Positions 24,236 through 32,685 of a DNA stretch of 38,864 bases are shown here, piece by piece; positions within the stretch are counted from its first letter, which is position 1, and every line of letters begins with the position of its first letter. The stretch covers positions 1 through 38,864 of the forward strand of contig DASZVJ010000233.1 of assembly GCA_035547155.1 (NCBI GenBank), read 5' to 3'. Origin of the DNA: CAZNMF01 sp035547155. GTDB taxonomy: Bacteria > Acidobacteriota > Vicinamibacteria > Vicinamibacterales > SCN-69-37. A program made the translations under genes and the position numbers. The notes under the pieces are model-generated. The model searched no databases. It saw only the letters and a list, made by a program, of their open reading frames with translations, and had not been told where the DNA came from.

Positions 24236-24922
24236 TCATCGGTAGTACCGCAGCGCCGCCAGCTCGTAGATCGCGTCCCGCGTCACGGCAAGCGCTGACA
24301 GCGCCGGCCGCCAGCGCGACCAGCCGTGCATTGGAAGCTCGACGTCGAGCCCGGCCGGGAGCACGAGTACGTCGAGGCCGCTCTCGGTCACGAATCGCTG
24401 CACGCGCGGCGCCTGCAGGCGCGACGCGATGATCGCGGCGTGCGGGTGCGCGCCACGCCGCAGCAGCTCCTGCACCCGTCGGACCTGCGACTCCGTGTTG
24501 AACGAGCTGGTGTCGTGGGCCAGGCGATCCCGCGGGATCGGCATCAAGAGGAGATCCTTGTAGACCGACAGGCGGCCAAGCAGCACGATGCGTTCGGGCT
24601 CAGCGAGCTGATAAACACGCTGAACTTCTCGAAGCCGCCCCCAGCGGTTGTCGCCGTCGAAGACGAACAACATCCGGATTTCTCGAATTTCGGCGTCGCT
24701 CGGCGACACGACGACCGGCAGCCTATTCGCCACGCCTGCGGCGACAACCGGCAGCGCGAGGACGAGGTACGACGCGAACACGGCGCCCAGAAAGAGCCAG
24801 CCCGATCGCCGCTTCCTGGGCCAGATGTAGATCCACGCCAAGCCGGCCACGGTCGCGAGCTCCAGGAGCCGAAGGGACCCTGGCGCTCCGACGAGTTTGG
24901 CAATGGCAATAAGGCTACTCAC
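24236..24922 (-). CDS. DUF218/YdcF-like membrane-anchored protein
   Basis: This 228-aa protein starts at GTG 24922. It has two hydrophobic segments near the N-terminus (LLELATVAGLAWIYIW and LFLGAVFASYLVLALPVVAA). A soluble domain follows with the DUF218 pattern: a first strand MLFVFDGDN, then RIVLLGR, HDTSSFNTESQ (the usual Ser/Asn-Thr-x-x-Glu site), AAIIAS and a C-terminal ALAVTRDAIYELAALRYY. DUF218 proteins (ElyC, SanA, YdcF) act in the envelope; their reactions are mostly unknown and some affect lipid-carrier use. Members occur in exosortase/exopolysaccharide clusters. It ends 190 bp before the PEP-CTERM gene, which has its own promoter. Confidence 0.68.
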   Translation of the reverse strand: MSSLIAIAKLVGAPGSLRLLELATVAGLAWIYIWPRKRRSGWLFLGAVFASYLVLALPVVAAGVANRLPVVVSPSDAEIREIRMLFVFDGDNRWGRLREVQRVYQLAEPERIVLLGRLSVYKDLLLMPIPRDRLAHDTSSFNTESQVRRVQELLRRGAHPHAAIIASRLQAPRVQRFVTESGLDVLVLPAGLDVELPMHGWSRWRPALSALAVTRDAIYELAALRYYR

Positions 24923-24974
24923 GACGTGACTATGTTCTTCTTGTCACGGCTCTTCGGGGACAGAATTGGTTGCG

Positions 24975-25316
24975 CTACTCGACGTCGAGGATCTCACCAG
25001 ACGAAGAAGGGTGGGCCAGCCAGGTCAGCAGGCGCGGGACGAGTTGTTTGATATCCGCACTGGACGCGACGCGCAGCGTCAACATGTATTGCTGTTCGCC
25101 CTGCAGGGAGAGCTGAACGTAGCGACAACCGCCGAGCTCGCAGACGCTGAAGACTTCCGTCTTCCAGCGACGCCCCAGGACGATCAACTCGCGTCCGTCC
25201 AGCGCCGAAAATACGGTTTCCGGGTCAGCCGTCGTGATGGCCGGGGCGGCGATCTCCTGCGCGGGCAGGGGCGTCCCGAACATCAGTTTCGCGACCACGT
25301 CGATCGGAGGAGCCAT
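24975..25316 (-). CDS. Hypothetical protein, 113 aa
   Basis: I do not recognise this protein. From ATG 25316 (MAPPIDVVAKLMFGTPLPAQ) it has 113 aa; a TTG at 25337 would add seven residues, and neither has a clear ribosome-binding site. It is probably cytosolic: no signal or membrane segment, one Cys pair in VCELGGCRYVQL, a beta-rich middle (RELIVLGRRWKTEVFSV, QQYMLTLRVAS) and a helical end with TWLAH. The amino-acid make-up looks like real coding sequence. It lies 52 bp upstream of the DUF218 gene on the same strand and diverges from the subtilase, so it may share a transcript with DUF218. Confidence 0.55.
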   Translation of the reverse strand: MAPPIDVVAKLMFGTPLPAQEIAAPAITTADPETVFSALDGRELIVLGRRWKTEVFSVCELGGCRYVQLSLQGEQQYMLTLRVASSADIKQLVPRLLTWLAHPSSSGEILDVE

Positions 25317-25484
25317 TCGGAAGGTCTGGCTGTGCAAGTTGCCGGCCAGAGTTCAGGGCCGCGCCGATTTGCGACCATCGGCCGGACGGAATCGTCTATG
25401 CCGTAGGGTCTGCCAAGCGCTTGACGTCGTCTCGCGCTAGAATTGACGACCGCGCCTGCCTCCGGCTCGAGAACGGGTTTCTTC

Positions 25485-27080
25485 ATGTCAACCAGTCGTT
25501 GGCCCATCGCGTCGGGGTTCTGCGTCGGAATCGTGCTCGGCCTTGGCGTGCTGACGGCCATACCGGTCACTGCGCAGCGAAAGGCGGTCGATCCGATCGG
25601 CCGGGCGATCCCACGTAGCTCGCCGGCATGTCCGACTGCCCTCACCGCAGAGCGCGCCGCAGCGTTCGCCGCCGCGCGCGTGCGTCAGCTCGACTATCTG
25701 CCCGGCGACGTCCTGGTCAAGTTCAAGACGGGCGTCAGTACCGCCCGGCAGCAGCGCGCGCTCTCGGCGTTGCGCAGCCGGCCGCTCGTCGATGACCTGC
25801 AATGGATGACGGGCGGCGTGGCGCGGCTGCGCGAGTCCGATCCCGTCCAGGCCGCCGCCGTGCTCGCCTCGCAGCCGGACGTCGAGTACGCGCAACCGAA
25901 CTACATCCGCCGCCTGCCGTACGGCGTGTCGAGCCTGCTTCGGCCCGCGACGCTCGCGCCCGCCTCGAACATCACCGGCGTCCCGAACGATACGGACTAT
26001 CACGATCTGCAGTGGAACTTCTCGCTGCTGAACATGCCAGGCGCATGGGACATCAATCCCGGCGGTAGCGACACGATCATCGTGGCCGTCGTCGACACCG
26101 GCGTCACGACGGCCCCGACGACGCTCACGGAGAAGCTGTGGACGGGCCAGCGGTTCGACACCGTGTCGCTGCCCTTCCAGCCGAGCTCCGATCTGACGAC
26201 GAGCCGTTTCATCTCGCCGATCGATTTGTTTTTCGATCCCGGCAGCTCGGCGACGCTCGACTTCATCGGCCACGGCACGCACGTCGCGTCGACGATCGCC
26301 GAAGACGCCAACAACCGGTTCGGCCTCGCGGGCATGGCGTACCACGTGCGCATCATGCCGGTCAAAGTGTGCGTCGGATATTGGGAGCTGATGCTGGCTC
26401 AGGCGGCCGAGAACGTCACCGGCTACATTCCATCCGATGCTGGCGGCTGCAGCGACGACGCGATTGCGGCCGGCATCCGCTACGCGGCCGACAACGGCGC
26501 GCGCGTGATCAACGTCAGCATCAGCGGTACGGATCCCGCGCCGGACATTCGGGATGCAATGGGCTATGCCGTCAGCAAAGGTGCGTTCGTCGCCGTTGCG
26601 ATGGGTAACGGTTTTGGAGACGGCGATCCGATCGAATATCCGGCGCGCTACGCGCCGAATCTCGACGGGGTGATGTCGGTGGGCGCCGTCGGCAAGTCGA
26701 GTACGCGCGCGTATTACTCGAGCACCGGCGGACATCTGGAAATCGTCGCGCCAGGCGGCAGCGACCGCGATGGCGGCGGCGAGGATCAAGGCTACGTCTG
26801 GCAGGTGACGCTACGTCCGGACGACTCGGACCCGCTGCTCCTCGACGTTCCCCGGTTCGATCGCTACGCCGAAGTCGGCTATATCGGCACGTCGATGGCC
26901 ACGCCGCACGTCTCCGCGCTCGCTGCACTGCTGATGAGCCAGGGCATCACCGATCCGAAGATGGTCGAGGCAATGATTAAAGCGTCGGCCAAGGATCTCG
27001 GGACGCCAGGCAGAGACGACGAGTACGGCGCGGGGCTGATTCAGCCGCGGACCGCGTTGTTCGGATTGGGGATTCGCTGA
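25485..27080 (+). CDS. Secreted subtilisin-family (S8) serine protease
   Basis: The start is ATG 25485, which places a signal peptide (FCVGIVLGLGVLTAIPVTAQ) at the N-terminus; a TTG at 25443 would extend it. The 531-aa protein has a propeptide-like segment (DYLPGDVLVKFKTGVSTARQ... DVEYAQPNYIRR, about 70-140) and then the S8 catalytic domain, with Asp204 in VVDTGV, His263 in GHGTHVAS and Ser470 in GTSMATPHVSALAALL. The oxyanion Asn is likely within VAMGNGFG. All catalytic residues are present. It would be exported and self-processed. Its TGA overlaps the next ATG by one base (TGATG), coupling it to a beta-barrel protein. The target is unknown. Confidence 0.93.
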   Translation: MSTSRWPIASGFCVGIVLGLGVLTAIPVTAQRKAVDPIGRAIPRSSPACPTALTAERAAAFAAARVRQLDYLPGDVLVKFKTGVSTARQQRALSALRSRPLVDDLQWMTGGVARLRESDPVQAAAVLASQPDVEYAQPNYIRRLPYGVSSLLRPATLAPASNITGVPNDTDYHDLQWNFSLLNMPGAWDINPGGSDTIIVAVVDTGVTTAPTTLTEKLWTGQRFDTVSLPFQPSSDLTTSRFISPIDLFFDPGSSATLDFIGHGTHVASTIAEDANNRFGLAGMAYHVRIMPVKVCVGYWELMLAQAAENVTGYIPSDAGGCSDDAIAAGIRYAADNGARVINVSISGTDPAPDIRDAMGYAVSKGAFVAVAMGNGFGDGDPIEYPARYAPNLDGVMSVGAVGKSSTRAYYSSTGGHLEIVAPGGSDRDGGGEDQGYVWQVTLRPDDSDPLLLDVPRFDRYAEVGYIGTSMATPHVSALAALLMSQGITDPKMVEAMIKASAKDLGTPGRDDEYGAGLIQPRTALFGLGIR

Positions 27081-27817
27081 TGCGCGTCGCGTCGACGATC
27101 TCACGTCATCTCGTCTGCCTCGCCGCAGCAGGCGCGCTGCTCGCGTTCGCCGCCGTGCCGGCCGTCGCGCAATCGCTTACCAGCACCGCAGCGCTCGCCG
27201 CGCCGGCGCAGTGGCGCACGACGTTCCGGCCGCCGCCTGCGAAACGGCGCTCGCTCGGCGTTCGTGCGTTCGTGACGTTCGACGTCGACGCGCTCGCCGC
27301 GTCGCAGACGTTCCAGGCCGTCGTTGGCACGTCGACGCCGAGGGCGATCGGCGCCGGCGGCGAAGTGTTGAACGTCTGGAAGGGCCTGTTCGTGCACGTC
27401 GCCGCCTCGAAGATGAAGGAGACAGGCAGCCGCGTGGCCGTGGCGAACGGTGACAGCGTGCCGCTCGATATCCCGCTCACCGTCGAGATGACGCCGATCG
27501 AGATCGGCGCCGGTTGGCGCGTCGATCTCGGCCGCCGGCGCCGCGTCGGCGTGTACGTGGGCGGCGGGCTGCTGCACCTGCTCTATCGCGAGACCTCGAC
27601 GTTCGCGTCGGACGAAGAGAATTCGGATACGGCGTTCAACGGCGGATTCGTGTCTGGCGGCGCCGACGTGCGATTCCTCGGCGGCGTGATGGTGGGCGTC
27701 GAAGGGCAGATCCGGTCGGTGCCGAATGCGATCGGCCAGTCCGGTGCGTCCGCCGCGTTCGACGAAACGGATCTCGGCGGCGCGACGCTGCGCGTGCTGG
27801 CCGGCGTGAAGTTCTGA
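27080..27817 (+). CDS. Outer-membrane beta-barrel protein
   Basis: The 245-aa product starts at ATG 27080, sharing one base with the protease stop. It has a signal peptide (LVCLAAAGALLAFAAVPAVAQ) and then a series of amphipathic strands with alternating residues (RSLGVRAFVTFDVDAL, GLFVHVAASKMK, PIEIGAGWRVDLG, RVGVYVGGGLLHLLYRE, GGVMVGVEGQIR). It ends in LRVLAGVKF with a terminal Phe, the usual outer-membrane insertion signal. It resembles small 8-stranded barrels of the OmpW or OmpA-like fold. Its function is not evident. Translational coupling suggests it works with, or is matured by, the protease. The next gene starts 5 bp later. Confidence 0.8.
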   Translation: MRVASTISRHLVCLAAAGALLAFAAVPAVAQSLTSTAALAAPAQWRTTFRPPPAKRRSLGVRAFVTFDVDALAASQTFQAVVGTSTPRAIGAGGEVLNVWKGLFVHVAASKMKETGSRVAVANGDSVPLDIPLTVEMTPIEIGAGWRVDLGRRRRVGVYVGGGLLHLLYRETSTFASDEENSDTAFNGGFVSGGADVRFLGGVMVGVEGQIRSVPNAIGQSGASAAFDETDLGGATLRVLAGVKF

Positions 27818-27822
27818 CGCGC

Positions 27823-28290
27823 GTGCCGCTCGACGCTCCGGGATCGCATCGGGCATTCATGCGCGAGGCCCTCGTGCTCGCTGCGCGCGCCGGTGAGGCC
27901 GGTGAAGTCCCGGTCGGCGCGGTCGTCGTCATCGACAGCCAGATCGTCGGACGCGGGTTCAATCAGCCGATCTCGACGCACGATCCGACGGCGCACGCGG
28001 AGATCGTCGCGCTGCGCGACGCAGCGCGCACCGTCGGCAACTACCGGCTGACGGGCGCGACGCTCTACGTCACCGTCGAGCCGTGCCTGATGTGCGTTGG
28101 CGCGTGTGTCCACGCGCGCGTCGGCACGCTCGTCTACGGGACGATCGAGCCGCGCGCCGGCGCGATCGAGTCCCAGCAGCGCGCGTACGAGCATCCGTCG
28201 CTCAACCACAAGCTGACGATCGTTGCGGGCGTGCTGGCCGACGAGTGCCGGCGGCAGATGCTGCAATTCTTCCAGGAACGGCGCCGGTAG
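27823..28290 (+). CDS. tadA: tRNA-specific adenosine deaminase TadA
   Basis: TadA converts A34 to inosine in the tRNA-Arg(ACG) anticodon in the cytosol. The start GTG 27823 gives 155 aa and keeps the N-terminal SHRAFMREALVLA, which aligns with the E. coli H-YWMRHAL segment; ATG 27859 is the alternative. The zinc site is complete: His58 and catalytic Glu60 in TAHAEIVAL, and Cys88 and Cys91 in PCLMC. The substrate-loop text EVPVGAVVV and the tail ADECRRQMLQFFQERR are typical. It follows the beta-barrel gene by 5 bp, so it is a housekeeping gene in an otherwise envelope-directed operon. Confidence 0.95.
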   Translation: MPLDAPGSHRAFMREALVLAARAGEAGEVPVGAVVVIDSQIVGRGFNQPISTHDPTAHAEIVALRDAARTVGNYRLTGATLYVTVEPCLMCVGACVHARVGTLVYGTIEPRAGAIESQQRAYEHPSLNHKLTIVAGVLADECRRQMLQFFQERRR

Positions 28291-28469
28291 GGACCACGAT
28301 CCCATCGCCCGCGGCATTTCACGGCTGCAGCGCGTCATCGTTCGGGATGATCGCGTCCATCGGTCCAACCGCATCGGCTGTGCTCCGCGCGTCTGGAACC
28401 TGCGCGCGGCGGCAGTCTTGCAACGCATTCCGCAGCCAGTGCATTCGACCTGGCGGGACAGGAGCGGTC

Positions 28470-29024
28470 ATGGTTGATCTGCCGATCGTCGGAATCATCT
28501 CGCGCCGGTGGTGGGTGCTTGCGCTGCGAGGCGTCGTCGCGTGTCTGTTCGCGGTCGGCGCATTCGCGTGGCCCGGGTTGACGCTCAGCGTGCTCGTGCT
28601 GCTTTGGGGCGCGTTTGCGTTCGTCGACGGCATCGCCGCGCTCGTCGCGGGCATCGGCACGCGCTGGTGGTCGGTCGTCTTCTTTGGTCTCGTCGGCATC
28701 GCGGCTGGTTTGTACGCGTTGTTCCAGCCGGCGATGACGGCGTTGGGGCTGATCCTCGTGATCGCGGCGTGGGCGATCGTGCGCGGCGCGCTCGAAATCG
28801 CGGCGGCGATCGCGCTGCGGAAGGAATTGTCGAACGAGTGGTTGCTCGTATTGGCCGGCGTGCTGTCGATCGCCTTCGGCGTGCTCGTGGCCGCATTTCC
28901 TGGCGCCGGTGCACTGTCGCTCGTCTGGCTCGTCGGCGCGCAGGCGCTCGTGATCGGTCTGTTGTGGATCTGGCTGGCGTTCCGTCTCCGCGGACTGACG
29001 CGGTTGGGCGAAGCGCACGCGTGA
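28470..29024 (+). CDS. HdeD/DUF308 family membrane protein
   Basis: The start ATG 28470 follows AGGAG at 28460-28464 with five bases between; longer upstream reading overlaps tadA and is not coding. The 184-aa protein has about six hydrophobic segments in three pairs, for example RWWVLALRGVVACLFAVGAFAW and RWWSVVFFGLVGIAAGLYAL. This repeated RWW...GV..I..G pattern is typical of DUF308/HdeD proteins. HdeD is linked to acid stress in E. coli, but the general function of the family is unclear. It sits 179 bp after tadA; I see no clear signal in that gap. It converges on the dhaL gene with 20 bp between stops. Confidence 0.82.
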   Translation: MVDLPIVGIISRRWWVLALRGVVACLFAVGAFAWPGLTLSVLVLLWGAFAFVDGIAALVAGIGTRWWSVVFFGLVGIAAGLYALFQPAMTALGLILVIAAWAIVRGALEIAAAIALRKELSNEWLLVLAGVLSIAFGVLVAAFPGAGALSLVWLVGAQALVIGLLWIWLAFRLRGLTRLGEAHA

Positions 29025-29044
29025 GCGCGTCCGCCGCCCCGCGT

Positions 29045-29680
29045 CTACGTCTGCACGCTCTCCGCGAAGCCCTGCAGGATCAACGCGCCGACGGCGGCGC
29101 CGGGATCGTCGACGCCGATCGTCTGCTCGCGGAACACGGCCGCCTTGCCGTGCTGCGACATCATCTGACGCGCCGCTGCGCGCCCGTTCTCGGCCGCGGT
29201 CGCCGCTTCGGCCAGCGCGGCACGCACGTCCGCGCCGCGTGCGGCCGCGGCTTCGAGCGCCGTCGCGGCCGGGTCGAGCGCATCGACGACCGTCTTGTTG
29301 CCCGGCTGCGTCTTGCCCCGCTCCATGATGCCGGCGGTGAACGCGCGAAAGAACGACGCGAGCGCCGGCGTGTCGAGCGCGGTGGCGTCCGCAACGGCTT
29401 TGCCGCCGCGCATGAATCCCGTCGCCACGAGCGTGCCCATCGTCGACGGCGCGGCTTTCGCGATCGCCATGCCGGCCTGCATCAGCATCTTGCCCGGCGT
29501 GATGCCGGAGGCGCTCGCCGCGTAGTCGTCGGCCGCGGCGAACGCTTTGGTCATCGTCAGGCCGAGATCGCCGTCGCCGACCGCTTGATCGAGCGCGACG
29601 AGCCGATCGCGGTGCTCGTCCATCAACAGGCGGACGGCGTGTACCGCTCGCGCGGCGCCTTGCAGATCCAATGTTTCCAT
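29045..29680 (-). CDS. dhaL: Dihydroxyacetone-kinase-type DhaL subunit
   Basis: The 211-aa protein starts at ATG 29680. It has the DhaL nucleotide and magnesium site DQAVGDGDLG with Asp31, Asp36 and Asp38, then PSTMGTLVATGFMRGG, GKTQPGNKTVVDAL and the closing GVDDPGA. DhaL binds ADP/ATP and passes phosphate to the ketose held by DhaK. In PTS-linked systems a DhaM protein recharges DhaL; no DhaM or other PTS component is visible here, and the partner genes encode an ABC importer. This favours a two-subunit, ATP-using kinase such as the L- or D-erythrulose kinases, rather than the PTS form. It starts 9 bp after dhaK and ends the operon. Confidence 0.88.
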   Translation of the reverse strand: METLDLQGAARAVHAVRLLMDEHRDRLVALDQAVGDGDLGLTMTKAFAAADDYAASASGITPGKMLMQAGMAIAKAAPSTMGTLVATGFMRGGKAVADATALDTPALASFFRAFTAGIMERGKTQPGNKTVVDALDPAATALEAAAARGADVRAALAEAATAAENGRAAARQMMSQHGKAAVFREQTIGVDDPGAAVGALILQGFAESVQT

Positions 29681-29689
29681 CGTCGAGCC

Positions 29690-30697
29690 TCAGAGCTGCA
29701 GTTGCGAGAAGAACGGCGTGTCGGCCGGCCGCGACACGAGACGCCGCAACTCGTCGTCCAGCTTCAGCAACGAGATGGACGCGCCAGCCATTTCCATGCT
29801 GGTCGCGAACTCGCCGATGTACGTATTGAAGATCGTGATCTCGTGGCTCCTCAACTGCTGCGCGATGCGACGGAACAGGATGTACAGCTCTTCCTTTGGC
29901 GTCGCACCCAGACCGTTGACGAGGACAGAGACCTGATCGCCAGACTCGTACGGCAGATCCCGCAGAATCGCCGGCAGCATCTCGTCCACGATCTTGTCGG
30001 CGGTGACGAGCGATCCGCGTCTGATGCCGCGTTCGCCGTGGATGCCCATCCCGATTTCCATCTCGTCGTCGCCGAGCTCGAACCCGGGCCTGCCGACTTG
30101 CGGCACGATGCACGGCGTCAGCGCGACGCCCATCGTGCGCACGTTCGCGGCCGCCTTCTCGGCGACGCGTTTGACCTCGGCCAGCGGCGCGAGCTCCGCC
30201 GCCATCGCGCCCGCGCACTTGAACAGATAGAAGATCCCGGCGACGCCGCGGCGCTTGTGCAATTCCGTCGTCGGCGCTGACGCGACGTCGTCGGCGCCGA
30301 GCACCGTCTCGACCGTGATGTCTTCCATGGCCGCCATCTCGGTCGCCATGTCGAAATTGAGCACGTCGCCGCCGTAGTTGCCGTAGATGTAGAGCACGCC
30401 GGCGCCCGCATCGATCGCGCGCGTGACTTCGAGCATCTGTTCGGAGGTCGGCGACTGGAACACGTCGCCGATCGAGCATCCGTCGAGCAATCCGTCGCCG
30501 ATGTAGCCGAGGAAGAGCGGCAAATGGCCCGACCCGCCGCCGCTCGCGATCCCGACCTTGTTCGGCGTCTTCGACCCGCCCTTCACGAGGCAGTGCAGAT
30601 CGCCGGCGACTGACGTCAGCTTGCCCGGATGCGCGGCGAGAATGCCCTCGATCATCTCCGGCACGAACCGTTCCGCCGCGTTCAAGAACTTCTTCAT
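29690..30697 (-). CDS. dhaK: Dihydroxyacetone-kinase-type DhaK subunit
   Basis: The start ATG 30697 (MKKFLNAAERFVPEMIEGIL) lies nine bases after AGGGGG; a GTG two codons upstream is too close to that site. The 335-aa protein has the DhaK features GIASGGGSGHLPLFLGYIG, SIGDVFQSPTS, YIYGNYGGDVLNFDMA and EIGMGIHGERG, where His220 is the residue that binds the ketone covalently as a hemiaminal. The true substrate may be dihydroxyacetone, a tetrulose or another small ketose. It follows the second permease by 6 bp, so the kinase is made together with a sugar importer and should phosphorylate the imported compound or a metabolite of it. Confidence 0.92.
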   Translation of the reverse strand: MKKFLNAAERFVPEMIEGILAAHPGKLTSVAGDLHCLVKGGSKTPNKVGIASGGGSGHLPLFLGYIGDGLLDGCSIGDVFQSPTSEQMLEVTRAIDAGAGVLYIYGNYGGDVLNFDMATEMAAMEDITVETVLGADDVASAPTTELHKRRGVAGIFYLFKCAGAMAAELAPLAEVKRVAEKAAANVRTMGVALTPCIVPQVGRPGFELGDDEMEIGMGIHGERGIRRGSLVTADKIVDEMLPAILRDLPYESGDQVSVLVNGLGATPKEELYILFRRIAQQLRSHEITIFNTYIGEFATSMEMAGASISLLKLDDELRRLVSRPADTPFFSQLQL

Positions 30698-30703
30698 GTG
30701 CAC

Positions 30704-31663
30704 TTACCCCCTGCGCTCGAGCACGCTGTTGATCACCATGACCAGAAGCAGAAACGCGCCCCACGCGAGCTCCGTCGCGAAGCTCGTGAGACGCATCATG
30801 CCAAATCCTGAGCTCAGCAGCTCCAGTGCGAACACCGCGATGCCGACGCCGAGCACGCGCGCCGATCCGCCCGCGGGATTCACGCCCGCGAGCACGACGA
30901 CGAGAATGGATTGCAGCAGATAGGACGACCCGTAGTCGGCCTTCGCGGAGTTCGCGCGCGACACCATCAGAATGCCGGTGACGCTCGCAATCAACGCCGT
31001 CGTCACGTATGTGCGAACGAGCACGCTTCGCACCGGAAGTGCCGCGAACCACGCGGCAATGGGATTCGTGCCGACGAGCCGCGCTTCGACGCCGAACACC
31101 GTGCGGTTCACGAGCATCGCCATCACCGTCGCGGCGCCTAGGCAGAGCCACAAGGGCACGGGGATCGCCAGGAACGTGCCGTTGCCCAGCCACTGAAACG
31201 CGTCGGGAAGCCCGACAATTGCCTGTCCGCCCGTCAGCACGAGCGCCAGGCCGGTGAACAACTGCAGCGTGCCGAGCGTGACGAGAATCGATGGCACCCG
31301 AACGAACGCGACGAGACATCCGTTGACGGCTCCGCACGCGAGTCCCGTACAGAGACCGGCGCCAATGCCGGCGGCGATCGCCGACGCGCCCGCGCCTGCG
31401 TCACCGTGCGCGATACGCACCATCGTCATCGCGGCGACGATGCTCGAGAGGTTGGCGATACTGACGATCGAAAGATCGATGCCGCCAGTGAGCATCGACA
31501 GCATCATCGCAAAGCTCAAGAGCGCGAGCTCGGGAAGCTGAAATGCGATGGATTGGAAATTCGCCGTCGTGAGAAAGCGATCGCTGCCGGCGAGAAGCGT
31601 CATCACGACGAAGACCGCCACGGTGAACGCGACGAGACGGACGAACGGTCCCGTGCGCGTCAT
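30704..31663 (-). CDS. Ribose-type ABC transporter permease (second)
   Basis: The start ATG 31663 overlaps the first permease stop by 4 bp (ATGA); this gives 319 aa, and the longer open frame overlaps the first permease. It is a hydrophobic RbsC-like protein with eight to ten membrane segments and family motifs GGIDLSIVSIANLSSIVAAM, VNGCLVAFVRVPSILVTLGT and LVVVLAGVNPAGGSARVLGV. It forms the inner-membrane channel with the other permease in a heterodimer driven by the single two-domain ATPase. Solute specificity lies mainly in the binding protein. Confidence 0.9.
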   Translation of the reverse strand: MTRTGPFVRLVAFTVAVFVVMTLLAGSDRFLTTANFQSIAFQLPELALLSFAMMLSMLTGGIDLSIVSIANLSSIVAAMTMVRIAHGDAGAGASAIAAGIGAGLCTGLACGAVNGCLVAFVRVPSILVTLGTLQLFTGLALVLTGGQAIVGLPDAFQWLGNGTFLAIPVPLWLCLGAATVMAMLVNRTVFGVEARLVGTNPIAAWFAALPVRSVLVRTYVTTALIASVTGILMVSRANSAKADYGSSYLLQSILVVVLAGVNPAGGSARVLGVGIAVFALELLSSGFGMMRLTSFATELAWGAFLLLVMVINSVLERRG

Positions 31664-32664
31664 CGTGCGATCTCGCCGGCGCGGGCGCTTCTCGTCCGCA
31701 GTGCCGTGATGCTGGTGCTGACGAGCACGACCAGGCCGATGAACACCTGATGCCACTGCGACGGCAGGCCCACGAGCACGAGACTGCCGTTCATCAGGAC
31801 CATCAGCGCCACGCCGAGGAGCGCGCCGGTGACGGTGCCGCGGCCGCCCGTGATGCTGGCGCCGCCGATCACGGCTGCGGCAATCACCGTCAGCTCCAAT
31901 CCGTCGAGATCGCGCGGGTTGGCGTTCCGGATGATCGACGCGTGGATGATGCCGACGAGACCGGCCAGCGCGCCCATCAGGCCGTACACGAAGAAATGGA
32001 TGCGGCGGATGTTGAAGCCGACGCGTTCGGCAGCGCCCAGATCTGCGCCGACGGCGTATGTGCCGCGGCCCATCACCGTGTATCGCAAGACCAGCGAGAC
32101 GACGATCGCCACGCCGCCGAGAAACAGGATCGAGACGGTCAGGGCGGCCGATTCACCGGTCGCGAGCGTGGCCTCGAAGAGATTCGTGCGTGAGAACGTG
32201 ATGATCGACGAGGGCAGGTTGGTGATCGTCCTCGTGCCGACGAACTCGAGCAGCGCGCCGCGAATCACGCTCGCCGTGCCGAGCGTGACGATCAGCGCCG
32301 GCAGGCGGAAGAAGTGGATCAGCGCGGCGTTGAGCAGACCGAGGCCGAGGCCGATCGCGATCGACAACGCGAAGAGCACGGCGAGATGGTCCATGCCGCG
32401 CACGTCGATGGCCAGCGTGCACGTGATGTACATGCACGCGGCCGCGATCGACGGGAACGAAATGTCGATGCCGCCGGAGATCAGCACGACGAGCAGGCCG
32501 ATCGTCAGGATGCCGAGCGGCACGCTCGTCTTCAGCAGATCGAAGGCGTTGCGGAGCGAGTAGAACGCGGGATTCAGCGTGCCGATCGCGATCGACAGCA
32601 GCACGGCGACGACGAGGATCATCGTCTCGTGCCGGCCGAACAGACGCCGCGCCGCGCTCGTCAT
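31660..32664 (-). CDS. Ribose-type ABC transporter permease (first)
   Basis: The 334-aa protein starts at ATG 32664, 21 bp after the ATPase stop. It is a branched-chain/ribose family permease, with GGIDISFPSIAAACMYITC, NAALIHFFRLPALIVTLGTA, AAERVGFNIRRIHFFVYGLMG and TVIAAAVIGGASITGGRG. These are the usual carrier-family signatures around the ATPase-coupling loop. It pairs with the overlapping second permease. Divergence between the two permeases suggests an obligate heterodimer, as in AI-2 or rhamnose type importers. Confidence 0.9.
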   Translation of the reverse strand: MTSAARRLFGRHETMILVVAVLLSIAIGTLNPAFYSLRNAFDLLKTSVPLGILTIGLLVVLISGGIDISFPSIAAACMYITCTLAIDVRGMDHLAVLFALSIAIGLGLGLLNAALIHFFRLPALIVTLGTASVIRGALLEFVGTRTITNLPSSIITFSRTNLFEATLATGESAALTVSILFLGGVAIVVSLVLRYTVMGRGTYAVGADLGAAERVGFNIRRIHFFVYGLMGALAGLVGIIHASIIRNANPRDLDGLELTVIAAAVIGGASITGGRGTVTGALLGVALMVLMNGSLVLVGLPSQWHQVFIGLVVLVSTSITALRTRSARAGEIAR

Positions 32665-32685
32665 CGAGTCTCCGCGTCGAGGGCA

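Noticed and set aside
25421..25443. TTGACG and TAGAAT as a housekeeping promoter for the protease gene
   Set aside because: The spacer is only 11 bases; neither hexamer has a good partner at about 17 bases.
29017..29045. Hairpins between HdeD and dhaL stops (ACGCG-TGAG-CGCGT and an outer GC repeat) as a terminator
   Set aside because: The stems are short or widely spaced and no T-tract follows on either strand.
28335..31337. A 1000-codon minus-strand frame across HdeD, DhaL, DhaK and the permease
   Set aside because: It crosses four recognisable genes in another frame and reads as Arg-rich sequence without motifs.
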